Origin: Rutstroemia sp. NJR-2017a BVV2
Taxonomy: Eukaryota > Ascomycota > Leotiomycetes > Helotiales > Rutstroemiaceae
Direction: 5' to 3'
NCBI GenBank assembly: GCA_002946415.1
Contig: NJPS01000013.1
Span: 620,001-684,000, forward strand
DNA length: 64,000 nucleotides
The position numbers and the translations under genes are program-made. The first letter of the stretch is position 1, and each line of letters starts with the position of its first letter. This document shows, one piece after another, positions 1-12,084 of the stretch. The notes below the pieces were generated by a model that saw nothing but the letters and a program-made list of their open reading frames with translations, was not told where the DNA came from and did no database searches.

Positions 1-545
1 CACCTCGTATTACTTGGATACCACAATGTACCCACTTCTGAGCCGGCGGAGGTGGAGGTGGAGGTGGATGCTCACTGAGACCTTCGCTCGACTTGCTTTC
101 AGCGTGAAATGGTTTCTAGATAGCAATGTACATAATCTTTTAGCTTAGCGTGTCTCTACTCTTCTGGGGGTGATAGAGCAGAAGGTAAACCTGCTACCCG
201 CTAGACGAAAATAGTAACTCTAACTCTCTCTCTCCTGGGAATTGCGCAACTGAACCTAGAACACACGGAATTCGTTCCTGGATATGGAGAGAAAACAAGA
301 ACGATCAGAAGAACACATCGTAAATACCAGCTCATACAGAAACAATTGCTTCCCTAAATCAGAGTTTGCACTCTCCTTTTTACAAAGGCCTAGCGTGCCG
401 CCTAGGTTCTTATTGTCCCCGAACTCCCTAACGCCACGCTTAAATCAACAACTTTTGACCGGCTCCGCCAAAAGTGACTTCAGGCAGTTCACTCACTAAC
501 TCAATCGAATTACACAGAACATTCAAATCATTGCTCAACGCCAAC
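1..545. other. Intergenic, downstream of the Bos1-like gene
   Basis: No convincing gene. A short GGAGGT-type purine repeat lies near 44-70. Short ORFs here lack recognisable domains. The left part may belong to a gene outside the window. Confidence 0.5.
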
Positions 546-1344
546 TCATCCGAAGAAATGCAAGACCGCCCAACAAAAGACAAAGAACACTACCACACCC
601 GCTCCAAAAATCCACTTATCCTGCTTAGCACGCCTCTCAATCATGCGAATAGTGTCACCTGAGACTCCCAGTGTGTTCGCGACACTATATAGCCTCTTTT
701 GCGTACCCTTCAGCATTTCCCTCTGCTGTCCTAGATCTCCCAACACGGCTTGCCCTCTTGCAAGATACTCGTCTAGAGCGCTATGGGTGTTTTGGAAGAA
801 GTTTTGTTCTCGTAAAGCATGCGTTTCCCGCGTGTAGTCGCCGCTGTTCATTCCCAGCTGGCCACTTCCCGGCCCTCCTTCCCGTTTCCACGGACTGTCT
901 CGCGCTGCGGCAGCGCTCGATGTATTTGCGTAGGGGTTTTCGGGCGTAGATGCATGGTGCGGTCTCCGGCCTAAGAGCTCCCCTCTGTCGATTTGGGTTT
1001 GGTTGTCTTCGTTTTGTTTCTTTAACGCGGCGAACTGCGAGCGGTATTCTTGGAGCTCGGCTCGGAATGTGGTGAGTCGCTCGTAAGCCTTTTCTTTCTT
1101 GGCTGCGTTGAGCTCGGAAGATTGGAGGGAGGCATAGGAATCGACTGTACGAGAAAATGAAGTGAGGGAGGATGAGATTTGACCAAGTAGTGATGGTGTA
1201 AGTGGTTGCGATTCTGGTGGTGAGAGGGATGAAATATCTCGCCGGAGCGATGTGGACTGTTTCAGCGCGGTGTTGAATAGGGAATTCTATGCAATTGTTA
1301 ATTTTTAAACAACAGTATGCAGCAAAACGAGTATAACTCACCAT
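546..1344 (-). CDS. BOS1: Bos1/membrin-type Golgi Qb-SNARE
   Basis: Predicted v-/Qb-SNARE acting in ER-to-Golgi vesicle fusion. Exons (minus strand) are 1342-1344 and 546-1286, joined by an intron with a GTGAGT donor and a CATAG acceptor. The first exon is only the ATG. The product is 247 aa. The N-terminal part (residues about 2-115) is helical and begins NSLFNTALKQST. The SNARE helix follows HALREQ and includes LDEYLARGQAVLGDL and LKGTQKRL. A single C-terminal membrane anchor of about 18 residues ends in HFFG, as expected for a tail-anchored SNARE. Length and the LKGT(Q/K)RRL-like and IERR motifs match fungal Bos1 rather than Gos1, which has a different C-terminal signature. A start at the internal Met of exon 2 would lose the N-terminal domain, so I chose the split-start model. 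Confidence 0.88.
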
Positions 1345-2661
1345 CTTGAATTTGCGACTCCAAAGTTGGAGAAATATGTAGGATACGCTGTAAGTACAAG
1401 CTGCTTTGACTTCATGTAGCCTTGCTCGAAAGTTCAACGTGGCTAGAATAGTTGATTTGCTACTAGGACCATCAGCCGTCGAAAATGTGGCTGTGCACGC
1501 GCATAAGGCTGAATAGCTGTGGCGTTCGAACGATCTGGCATGTGGAGACGTGAACAGATAGCGTGCCATTTGACAGCCTTGCATTTAACTCGAATGGGCA
1601 AAGGCATTGGTGGTTAGACCATGGTTGGAATTGGTACTACTGTACTCTCTGAAAATAATATATCCTCATAAATTCCATTTAGAGGACCTGAATCACATGA
1701 AAATATGCGAATAATTGCATGCGCAGCTCTCGTGGATTCTGCCCCACCGCCCGCCAATCGCTGACCTCGGCACCCAAAACTTGGTTTAGAGAGGACCCTT
1801 CGGACCCTCTTTGCTTTACGAGTCCGGACGGGGCCATACGAGGGGTCAATCATTGGTTGCTTTTAATGCGCTGTCCCTCATTCTGCCTGCAATACGCGGA
1901 TTCCCCCTCACCTACGCACACATGCAAAAGAATACTTCGCTCATATTCACAAAGCCTCAATAATTCGGGATCAGAAGAGAATCCGAGGATGGATCGTGCA
2001 AGCCAACATCTGCGACTTCCTTTACTCAACATGCCATCTTACAAGACATAGAGAATATCCTTCCTTCCTCAATTAAAAGGTAGGCAAGCCATTGTTTCCT
2101 TCCTGCTTCTCTGTGGTGCCTGCTTGCCCTACGATGGACGCCAGCAACTTGCTGAACACTTGCATGAATTACTTCAAATATCCATCAAACTCTTCATTTA
2201 CCTACTTATTGGTCCTTAAATCATTATTACACTCCCGCCAACCTGTTTGGCTATCCCAGAAATACAGGAACACCTTACTTATCAAGAACACAGTATTCGG
2301 TCACTATCGCATTGTGATACTACAACCACCAAACAAGAGAGATCGTTGTGCAATTCATCTGTCTCTTTCATAAAGTCGACTTCGAATTCAAGGCGGCGCA
2401 AACCTCTGGACTCGAACTGCCCCCGCCGTGTGTTACCGATTGAGCACAAACGGACATCTTTCGCGCAACATAGAAATCTCTGCGTGTATTCAGCGACCCC
2501 AAACCCAGAAATCTTACGACGCAGCTTCACAAATTGCTAAGAGAGCGATTCTAGAGTCAGCCAAGTAAGAACACACTCATCTATTTTGCTTACGAGGACT
2601 TTCACCCGCTAACATCTCTACAGCCAGAGTTGATTTGATCGGTGTGTACTATCAAAGCAAA
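1345..2661. other. Divergent intergenic region
   Basis: Lies between the minus-strand SNARE gene and the plus-strand small membrane protein, so it should hold both promoters. ORFs on both strands are short and low in coding character. No repeat or RNA gene was recognised. Confidence 0.5.
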
Positions 2662-3168
2662 ATGCCGTTCCATTTGACCTCGACCTACCTCCTCCCGGCC
2701 ATCTTCCTCAATCCTGCCTTCGTCCTACATCTTATCAACACGTTCATCTCGCACCTTCTGCCACCACCACCTACGATGTCCGTATCCCCTCATCCTATGT
2801 TCGAAAGTCTAGGGCCCTTGCCTGGGACAGATCTTGCGTTTGATATGCATGAAGACGATGCGTTGTGTTGGAGATATACTTTTGTTATGGTAGTTGTACA
2901 ACTCTTGGCTTTTGGAAGGGTCAGTAACAATCGCGTTCGTCGGAGCCATGCGCGAGCGAGTCGAGTTGGAAAGGATAAATTGAGAAAGGAGAGGACAAGC
3001 GAAACGGCGGCGGTGGCTGAGCCTATATTGATCAAGACTGCCAACGGATTCGATGGTGCTACCGACTCAGTTGACTGCAAGAACGATATGAATGATTGCC
3101 GGCATGGAGAATTGACGGAGACCGAAGAAAGTATGATAGAAACCAGTGATGAAGAGATTATCGTATGA
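2662..3168 (+). CDS. Small hypothetical membrane protein
   Basis: Single-exon ORF of 168 aa, not assigned to a named family. I chose the ATG at 2662 because its context (CAAAATGCC) is good. An upstream in-frame start at 2635 would add nine residues. Residues about 5-35 are hydrophobic (TYLLPAIFLNPAFVLHLINTF) and end in a PPPP stretch. A second hydrophobic segment at about 75-92 (YTFVMVVVQLLAFG) suggests two membrane passes. A basic stretch rich in Arg and Lys follows, then an acidic tail ending in ETSDEEIIV. The fold suggests an integral membrane protein with a cytosolic charged tail. Function is unknown. The chance that it is not translated is modest, because codon use and the membrane pattern look real. 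Confidence 0.6.
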   Translation: MPFHLTSTYLLPAIFLNPAFVLHLINTFISHLLPPPPTMSVSPHPMFESLGPLPGTDLAFDMHEDDALCWRYTFVMVVVQLLAFGRVSNNRVRRSHARASRVGKDKLRKERTSETAAVAEPILIKTANGFDGATDSVDCKNDMNDCRHGELTETEESMIETSDEEIIV

Positions 3169-4655
3169 TGTATTATGGCGGGGGTTTCATGGCTGTAAAA
3201 AACAGAGCTGGAAGGTATTGGCGTTTTCTGGCATGGGTAGATTGGTTGAACGGGTTATGGCAACAGACTGTTCTCGTTGGCAGATTGGCAAGGTGCCTAA
3301 GACGGGATTGAAAATACGATGGAGATGAATCTATGGCATTACTCCTCACCTTTTTGAAATGCTCCGTATTGCGCAAGTTTTATTCTTCTTACTTTCCCAG
3401 GTATTAAAGTATCAATGAAACGCACTGTGACTTGGACTGATGTCCGCTTCTCCGGGCTTGCGGTATTGCGGAGCCATCTGTTAGTCCACCCTGTCCGAGC
3501 AGAATTCCTCCAGCCTGTTCATGGAGTGCGTCCGTTCGCCATATAGGGGATATGGTGCGCCGGCACTTGTCCGCCTGCAGTACCGTACAACTCAGTACGA
3601 TTCTAAGGCTTCTGGACCCATCATTTGGAGCAATTTGGGATAGTCTGTGCCGCTTCTGGCCTATTCTATAGATTCTATAGAATTGACCAGGTTTCGTATA
3701 CTTTCGTGATATATTCAGCTCAATGATTCCAAATATATTGCATTTGGGCACCGACTGACCGGATTCTCCGGAAGTTAGATCATGAGGGAAGAGTGGTCCC
3801 TGTATATTCTGGGCCGGAAGGTGTGTCCTGGCAAGTGCCAACCTCTGCCGACAGGAGTTCCTACAGATGCGGCTGAGGGAGACGGACTGGCCCGAATCCT
3901 GTAGCTAAGCTCTTTATTAAATCTTTAGGGCATCTCTGAATATGATGGTTCACAGGGCTGAGCGGAGCTTCAACTGCAGTTCGCGGTATAGGTGAGGCAC
4001 GGTCCATACATGACGGTTCTTGCTTTCTTACCCCGTGTTTCGATCGTGGGCTGAGATATATGGTTTATATGCACCCCAGCTACATCATACCTTTTTCTGT
4101 TTATACGAGTGATATCTTGGTCAAGACTGATGTCCATTGTTGCTGCAAGGATCTGAGCAGCTCGAGTTTTGGTAAGCTTGCCCGGATTTAAGCTTGACCC
4201 TACAGTAGATGTGACAATTCCCAAACTCGCTAAGCATGCGTTGAAAGTTTATATCAACTTCGATTCGAGCTATGATTCTATTCTCAACGGATTTCTAAGC
4301 AGACTCTGTCGATCGAAATAGAAGCTTATTTTGCTACCTTCTTATTTAGACAACTGGGGAAAATGGATTGGGGTGATAAAGTTCACGCAAAAGTTTCCTT
4401 TAAATGAGTTGCAAAAGGATTTCAAACACATTGCTATGAAGTCCGCTCGAACGCTCTCATGCCTCACAGCGCTATTTCAGCGGAATCAAACATAATTGTG
4501 GTTATATATGAAGGGAAGATGCCTCTTTCCTCACTTGTTCGGTATTTTATGCTTGGTGTTTATTCAAATCGAGAGGTACCTACCTACTCGAGAACGAGCT
4601 TTACATCCCGTATGAACCCACAGAATCTATCGATATCTCTTCATCCAACTCTACC
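3169..4655. other. Gene-poor intergenic, 1.5 kb
   Basis: No supportable gene. A tandem ATTCTATAG pair with a perfect 12-bp palindrome (ATTCTATAGAAT) sits at about 3663-3682. Minus-strand ORFs at 3404-3841 and 3970-4224 have no recognisable domain and poor protein character. Confidence 0.4.
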
Positions 4656-6345
4656 ATGACTGGAAAGAGATCCGCACGGGACTATAGTGCTACCCAGGGT
4701 ATTGTCTACCTAATCACTTCAGATGGGCGCACATTGCAGCTGCCAGTTCCTTCGGAGTCGCCAAACGACCCTTTGAACTGGAGCTCGTACAGGCTTTTTC
4801 TTGCTCTGTTTTCCATGTCATTGTTCTCTATCATTGGCTTGGCCCAGGTACAGGGTACAAGTTTACTGTTAGACGCCTTGGAAAATGAGTATACACCAGA
4901 GGTTCGTGGACAGCTTCCCCGCTTGGTTCCTAGTACTGATATATAGAGCTAGAGCTTGAAAGGCGCACAGATTGGGACACTCTCATATATACCAAGTTTA
5001 TTCTGGGGTGTGGGTGCTTTGATATGGGTTCCTGTGTCAATGGCGATCGGAAGAAGGCCGGTCTTCCTCTTTTGTACTGTGCTCCTTACTTTGGCGACGT
5101 TGATGGCCGCTTTTTCTCAAACGTTTTATACACACCTTGCGGCTCGATGCTTTCAAGGGCTAGCAGGTGCAGTGTCCCCAAGTACTGTAAGTCGTTCCCC
5201 TTATGCAGTGTTGATATAAGCCCCATGTATTAACACCTACTTAGATGATACTGATGGTCATTGATGTCACATACATCCATCAACGTCCTCTCTACATCGC
5301 GCTCTTCTGGTGCCTTTGCAACAGCATCTCAAACTTCTTCCTCGCAGCCACACCAGCAATCGTCAATGCCGGCGGCTCATGGCGTGCATTCTACTGGGTA
5401 TGGTCAATCCCCTCAGCCGTTTCCATCATTCTCGCCCTCCTCTGGTGTCCCGAAACTTTCTTCAACCGCCCACCCGTGGCCTTCGACGGGCACATTCTCT
5501 CACAAACCGAAAACGGCAAAGTGACCGTCTACGACGATTGGGAAGAAGTTCCGGGCGGGAAACCCGAAATTGAATATCCAACATCCTCGAATAAAACAAC
5601 TTGTTTCATCAAAAAAATCATCTTCTGGAACTGCTCCAGCATCGGTGGTTGGTCCGCGATGAGAGAATTCCCCCGCCAAATCCTGATCTGCACACTCAAT
5701 CCACTCATCCTCTGGGTTCTCATCCTCAACGCACTTATCTTCGGTGGCATGATCGTCACCTGCGCCAACTACGCAGAACTGCTATCCGCACCCCCCTACA
5801 ATTTCTCATTCCAAGCAATCGGACTCGCGAAATTCGCCACTGGAATCGGCGCAATCCTCGCCTTCCCCGCATCCGGTCTACTAACCAGCCAAGTCATCCG
5901 CATCCTCGCCGCGCGCAACAAAGGAGTTCGCGAACCAGAACACTATCTCCCATCTTTCATCCTCCCCGTCATCGTAAGTACGACCAGTCTTGCGCTATAC
6001 GGCATCGCGTCCGAACGCCACTGGGATTGGCGCTGGATACTGCTGTTCGTGGGCGCGGACTACTTTAGCGCGATATGTATCTTCACGTCGAACACGCTGT
6101 GGGTGACGGAGGCGTTTCCGAGGTGGAAGGGCGCGGCGTTGGTGATTGTAGGGGCGGGAGGATATGGGTTGAGTTTTGCGTTGAGTTTTGGGATGGTGCC
6201 GTGGATTCAGAGTGAGGGGTTGGGGAGGGCGTATCGTCAGTTGGCGGTGTTGACTTTGGTGGTGGGGCTAGTTGGGGTGCCGGTTAATTGGTGGGGGAAG
6301 AGGTTTAGAGAGTATATTTACTCGGTTTGGGAGAGGGATGAGTAG
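4656..6345 (+). CDS. Major facilitator superfamily transporter
   Basis: Predicted 12-helix proton-coupled MFS transporter in the plasma or vacuolar membrane; substrate unknown. Exons are 4656-4901, 4953-5186 and 5245-6345, giving 526 aa. Intron 1 (GTTCGT...CTAG) has a TACTGAT branch-like site. Intron 2 is canonical GTAAGT...TTAG. The cytosolic N terminus carries the PNDPLNW motif typical of fungal DHA1-type drug/polyamine transporters. The loop between helices 2 and 3 reads AIGRRPVF, matching MFS motif A. A long polar central loop (DGHILSQTENGKVTVYDDWEEV region) precedes the second six-helix half. The C terminus is short and charged (RFREYIYSVWERDE). The neighbours do not indicate a substrate. 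The exact acceptor of intron 1 is the least certain part: an upstream ATAG is excluded because it brings in a stop. Confidence 0.85.
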
Positions 6346-6927
6346 ATGAGGGGTTGTGGAGTTTCATATGTCTGGTGTCATACATTGAGCCCGTGGTATC
6401 GGGATCTTTCATTTGTATGGGTTTCTTTTGTACAGTATTTTTGGTATCTATAGTGCTGCATGATATAACTCGGCAGCTCGTCTCACTAGTACCTAGCATC
6501 AGTCTCAAACCTGAATGTTGCTCTGGACTTTCCTACAAAACGTATCTGAAATCCACATTCTCCAATCCGGCTCAAACCCAACCTCATCCCATCCATTCTC
6601 TCCATTGTCTGTAGAGCGCCAACCTCTTTATCTTTTATCACTCTGCATCTACCTGTAGGATCTTATCGAGATCGCACACAGCAATGCCAGACGAAACCGT
6701 ACGAGAATACACATGATTGCAATATTGACACGAGATGTAGAGATCGATTGTGAGAAGTCAGCGCGGGGTCCAGGACAGCATTGTCTAAACACACCCCACA
6801 CAAATATTCCGACCACTCCACCACCCCGCTTGCACTTTGGATTTTGTGAACCAGAACCTATGACACGATTGTCGATTGTAACAACTATTAATTTCTGCTC
6901 GGGCATTAGACAGCAGAATAGCAAGCA
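6346..6927. other. Intergenic between MFS gene and RIB7
   Basis: Holds the MFS 3' region and the RIB7 promoter. A long minus-strand ORF crossing the RIB7 start (6649-7152) is a shadow of the GC-rich RIB7 5' end. Confidence 0.5.
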
Positions 6928-7743
6928 ATGGCTTCCACAACAGTGACCACCTTCCACTTCCCCGACGCCGAACGCGCAAAAATCGAACCCTACCTGCCAC
7001 CCTCCTCTCCGCCCCCCTCGCGCACCCACCCCCACACAACCCTCACTTTCGCCAGCTCCCTCGACTCCCTCCTCAGTCTCAGCCCCGGAACCCGCACCGT
7101 TCTCTCCGGGTCCGCCTCCCTGGCCATGACGCACTATCTCCGCTCTCGGCACGACGCGATTCTCATCGGCGTCAACACTGCGATCGCCGACAACCCCAGC
7201 CTGAATTGCCGCTTAGAGGGGGTTGCTGGATATGGGGGAGAGATCGATGATAAACTACAAGAACAGCCGCGGCCGGTGATTATCGATCGCCGCGGATTAT
7301 GGGATTTTGGGGAGAATTCGAAAGTCTTCAAACTAACTAAAGAAGGGCGGGGGAAAGCGCCGTGGATATTTACGGATAGGCATGCGGTGACTGGGGAGAG
7401 GAGGCGGTTTTTGGAGGAGGCGGGCGGGAGGTATATTTTTCTGGATCATGAATTGAATTCGCATTATGCGTGGTCGAAGATTTTGGGAAGGCTTATGGAG
7501 GAAGGGATTCGGAGTATTATGATTGAAGGGGGAGCGGGGATAATCAATGGGCTGTTAGCTGGGGATGATCGGAAGCTGATTGATGGAGTGATTATTACGA
7601 TTGCTCCTGTGTGGTTGGGGAAAGGAGGAGTGGGTGTAGTTCCCGAGAGGGAGGATCGGTCGAAAGAGGTGGCTAGGTTGGAGGAAGTGAAATGGATTCC
7701 TTTGGCGGATGACGTGGTTTGCTGTGGCAGAATTGCAGGCTGA
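6928..7743 (+). CDS. RIB7: Riboflavin-pathway diaminopyrimidine reductase (RIB7-type)
   Basis: Predicted 2,5-diamino-6-ribosylamino-4(3H)-pyrimidinone 5'-phosphate reductase, an NADPH enzyme early in riboflavin synthesis and cytosolic. Single exon, 271 aa, close to the usual ~245-270 aa of fungal RIB7. The substrate/NADPH-binding signature RHDAILIGVNTAIADNPSL lies at about residues 73-91, followed by RPVIIDRRG. Near the C terminus is IMIEGGAGIINGLL, the conserved EGG loop of the RibD C-terminal reductase fold. No deaminase domain is fused, as expected for fungi. The residue 20-50 stretch is Pro/Ser-rich and GC-rich compared with the rest. No introns and no adjacent riboflavin genes. Confidence 0.92.
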   Translation: MASTTVTTFHFPDAERAKIEPYLPPSSPPPSRTHPHTTLTFASSLDSLLSLSPGTRTVLSGSASLAMTHYLRSRHDAILIGVNTAIADNPSLNCRLEGVAGYGGEIDDKLQEQPRPVIIDRRGLWDFGENSKVFKLTKEGRGKAPWIFTDRHAVTGERRRFLEEAGGRYIFLDHELNSHYAWSKILGRLMEEGIRSIMIEGGAGIINGLLAGDDRKLIDGVIITIAPVWLGKGGVGVVPEREDRSKEVARLEEVKWIPLADDVVCCGRIAG

Positions 7744-8829
7744 GGGATGATATATCCATGAGGTCTATGAAATAATCAAACCAGAACGGCCAATCTCATG
7801 GAAGACTAGTTTGGTCTGTGTGAGTAGCTGGGAGGAACAAATCGAATGGCGTGCTTCTAGTATCCTCAAGGGAGTTCCACAACGCCAAGGCTACTTTCCT
7901 CGGTGCAGATGGAGCTTTGTTCATGGAATGGATTGATTCTTTTCTCCGATCAGGACTCTCTAGGCGCATCGCTCGGTTTGGGCGGGCACCGCGCTATGTC
8001 AAGATACCACGCCATGAATTCGTCAAGCACGCCTTGGCAAATTCTGGAAGGACATCACGGATGATTGGCATCTTTGCATGACCGAGTCACTCCAATGCCC
8101 AGGGAGTGCTTTCTTTTGCAGATGTGCACTATGTGGCTAGAAGACACGGATGCAGGACATGGGGCGATAGCTAGCCCTCTCACGCCTGTTCTACGTCTAA
8201 CCTGTGGCATGTAAAGCATTCCGTAACTCGTTGTCCATTAAATTATAGATACACAGTGATTACGACCGTTGCCTTTTAATAGTCCGGGACCACTGTCTCC
8301 ATGGAAGATGCCATAAATACTCGAAGGTCTTTCATTCCATAGTTTCGCGAGAAATCTTGATGTGTCCGTATATTATCATCACAACCATCAAGACGTGGGA
8401 TTGGAGCATTTGGTATTCGTATTTGCCAGGAACTAAATGAGCAGAAGCGTTAATAGGTATGAAAATCGCTTGATGACGTCTAAATCTCGGGTTGAGCTTC
8501 GCAGTAGGAGAGATATTGCTGGGTATCTAGAAATGGTGGCAGTTCTATCGGGGACTGGAAATGGTTGTGCGCAATAGATTGCAACTATGATGTTTCAGCG
8601 CAATAAAGGAAGATATACTTCTTCCCTGTTGTTTTGTCGAAGCGTAGATGTTGGGCACAAAGCCACTATGCAAGCTGCCCCTCGCTAAACCCTTTATAGC
8701 CTAGATTTTCCCGATAAGAGCGTCTTTTTTCGATAAGCCTGCCAAACCAAATTTTCTCTATCTTTTTTCTTTCGCAGTCATTCTTGGACACTACACATCT
8801 CCATACAAACAGACAAACCACTTTCCAAG
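7744..8829. other. Intergenic upstream of GMP synthase
   Basis: No supportable gene. The last 150 bases before the GMP synthase ATG are pyrimidine-rich (CTCTATCTTTTTTCTTTCGC), typical of highly expressed fungal promoters or leaders. Confidence 0.5.
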
Positions 8830-10633
8830 ATGTCGACATCCGCCGCTGAGGTTGAGCCTCACAAGCTCTTCGATACTATCCTGACTCTAGATTTTGGGTA
8901 TGAATCAAGAATACAATCTGCTGAGTTTTGCGGGAAATCTTGGCTCTAATTCGCGGGCAGATCTCAGTACACTCACCTCATCACACGACGATTGCGCGAG
9001 CTCAATGTCTACTCTGAGATGCTTCCCTGTACCCAAAAGTTGGCAGATCTTGACTGGAAACCAAAGGGTATCATTCTGTCGGGAGGACCCTACTCAGTAT
9101 ACGAAGAAGGTGCCCCGCACGTCGACCCCGCATACTTCGATTTGGGAGTCCCGATTTTGGGAATATGCTACGGACTCCAAGAGATCGCATACAGAATCAG
9201 TAAGGATAATGTTATTGCTGGGACTGCTAGAGAATATGGACACGCAGATTTGAAAGCTAAGAAGGTCAACAATGGCCATGTCGATCGACTCTTCGAAGGT
9301 CTTGAGGATGAGATGAGAGTCTGGATGTCGCACGGTGATAAATTGGCTGCGCTTCCTGAGGGTTTCCATACTATTGCTACCACTCAAAACTCTGAGTATG
9401 CGGGTATTGCACATGAGAGTCAACATATTTACGGCGAGTACCCATGATTTGTTGCTCTCCTGCTCCAACTAAGGAGGCTAATTGCAGTTCAGGTCTCCAA
9501 TTACATCCTGAAGTTACACGTAAGTACAAGTAATTTACCTCTCATGGGGCATCTTCTAACACATGGCAGACACACAAAATGGTATCCAAATCCTCAAGAA
9601 CTTCGCAGTAGGTATCTGCGGTGCTGAGCAAAACTGGACAATGGCAAAGTTTGTCGACCAAGAGATTGCTAGAATTCGCAAATTGGTTGGTGAGAAGGGT
9701 CAAGTCTTAGGAGCTGTCAGCGGAGGAGTCGACTCCACCGTCGCAGCAAAATTGATGCACGAGGCTATCGGAGATCGATTCCATGCGGTCCTCGTCAATA
9801 ACGGTGTCATGCGATTGAACGAGTGTGAACAAGTACAAAAGACTTTGACAGAGCATTTGGGCATTAACTTGATAGTTGCTGATGCGTCCCAACAATTCAT
9901 GGATGGGCTGAAGGGAATTTCCGAACCTGAGGCGAAGAGGAAGTTCATTGGTGGTAAATTCATCGACGTTTTCGAGGCTGAAGCCAAAAAGATTGAAGAT
10001 GCTGCCGCAAACTCTGACAAAGCTGGAAAGATTGAATGGTTCTTGCAAGGAACATTATACCCTGATGTTATAGAAAGTATCTCCTTCAAGGGACCCAGCG
10101 CTACCATCAAAACTCACCACAATGTCGGTGGACTACCAAAACGGATGACTGAAGGACAAGGACTTAAACTCATTGAGCCTCTACGAGAACTCTTTAAAGA
10201 CGAAGTCCGAGAACTCGGAAGACAACTAGGCATTGCGCATGATCTCGTCATGCGTCACCCATTCCCTGGTCCCGGTATCGCTATCCGTGTTCTCGGCGAA
10301 GTAACCCCGGAGCGTGTCGAGATGGCTAGAAAAGCAGACCACATCTTCATCAGCATGATCCGCGAAGCAGGTCTCTACGACAAGATCGGACAGGCTTTCG
10401 CAGCCGTGGATCCCAGCAGAGCAGTTGGTGTGATGGGCGACAAGCGTGTGTATGGAAACATCGTATTGCTGCGAGCGGTCGAGACGACAGATTTCATGAC
10501 CGCGAATCCATATCCGTTTGAAAATTCCTTCTTGACTAAGGTTTCGACGAGGATTATTAATGAGGTTCATGGTGTTTGCAGAGTGGCGTACGATTTTACT
10601 AGTAAGCCTCCGGGAACGATTGAGTTGGAGTAG
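8830..10633 (+). CDS. GUA1: GMP synthase (glutamine-hydrolysing)
   Basis: Converts XMP, glutamine and ATP to GMP; cytosolic, last step of guanine nucleotide synthesis. Exons are 8830-8897, 8961-9433, 9493-9519 and 9570-10633, giving 543 aa. The class I amidotransferase domain (about 17-205) shows GICYG with the nucleophile Cys at 92, and LHPEV supplying His185 and Glu187. The ATP-pyrophosphatase P-loop SGGVDST is at about 240-246. The C-terminal dimerisation part includes [15 protein letters not shown] and ends KPPGTIELE. Intron 2 has no good GT donor: a GC-AG intron (GCGAGT...TTCAG) gives an uninterrupted YGLQLHPEV, where the family normally has YG(V/I)QFHPEV. An alternative GT-AG pair (GTACCC...TTGCAG) would insert three residues just before the catalytic His. 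Exon 3 is only 27 nt. Confidence 0.95.
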
Positions 10634-12084
10634 TGGCATCATATTCTGCATTAGGGCGTTATTAGATTGAGGATAGAATCAAATTTGTTACATTATTTTT
10701 TATGGGGGGTTCGCAAGTGTTGAGTTTTCTAGTCCTCTCTCGCTGTGTCTTACCCTTCGTCCTAAGAAGTCCGTTGTTCTACCATGGAATTATTGCACCA
10801 CTTAGTATCACCGGCAAAGAGCATGCAAACCATTCACAGGGCGGTCCTTGTATTGGCAAATGTGATCAGTCGCTTGGTGCAGGGGAAATTCTCAAGCACT
10901 TGAAGTTATCGAGAGGATATCTTAATCAGTGGCGATTTATGCGAGCAATGAAAGTGCTGGCGGGAGGAATTCCCTCTGGCTTCATGCATCGTCTCAGTGC
11001 ATGTTCGGTTCTCGATACATGGTGCATAACCATGGCAGAAGAAGCTTCTAGTCGATGAGAATGGGAGGACAGTTTCACACTGCAGCATTGTAAACGCATG
11101 TTGAAGAGTATCCAACGAGAGGAACTGATTGTATCAGAAGTAGGAACTCTCCTACTAATATCAATGCCCAAGTATTTCATCTCCGACATTCAATGGCGAA
11201 CAGCATACATTCCTATTTTGTTTCTCGAGTTGTGACAGCTAACAGCTAAGCAGTACTCACTCAGAAACTCATACTACCGAATACAAATACTATCACTCGG
11301 TAGTTCCGCGAATCCCCGATCCGACGAAATGATACGAGTTGTTCTGTTTCGACTCTGCCAGTTATGTTCGGATTGTGAGGCTGCCAACAAGATGCTGGGA
11401 TGTTTATTGTTGTAGAGAATGAAACAATGGGATGTTCGGTTGTATGTACGGTACGGATTATGGATGATGGCCTGGTATTGCAGTGGCTTAGAATGCCGAA
11501 ACAAGAGCGAGCGATGGATAGGGCTGGTTATGAAGTGGGAGAAAGATGGAAGATGTTTGCATGGGTGTTAGGTGTTTCTTGGAAAGCTTGTGAACTGAAA
11601 CTAAACGGTGATGGGGAGGAGGAGTGATGGTTCGAGTTTGACGGTTATACGGATGCTCCATCACCGGTGTCGACAGAGGCCGATTTGTTTGTCCACCTGG
11701 TTGTTTGGTAATGTTCACTGCTGGGGCAGCTATTGGATGTGCGATGATAAGAGAGATGATTCAAAATGAAAAACAGCGATGATGGAGATTGGATGAGAGG
11801 ATGGTGTTCTTGACTTGCTATTTATGCTCTGAAACTCACCGACACGTCCTAGGCTGAATAATGGTAATACTAGGGATTTTGTTCTCATGAAATCTTGTGT
11901 AGAGAGTTCACTTACGAGTATCACCGTTAGACGTGAAAGTCAGTTGCCGATTGAGGCGCAGGGAGTCACTGGGGAGCCTCTCCTAACGAATGGTTGATCC
12001 GTAGGAGAAATCCATCTTAAACAGATACTCCAGTGGTCTTCAATGAGATCTCACGTGTAACTTTACAGAGAGAGGCAGGTGGCA

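Noticed and set aside
781..1584. Minus-strand 267-codon ORF over the SNARE gene
   Set aside because: It is in another frame from the Bos1 motifs and has no domain; the Bos1 frame explains the region.
6649..7152. Minus-strand 167-codon Gly-rich ORF
   Set aside because: Antisense shadow of the GC-rich, Pro/Ser-coding RIB7 5' end.
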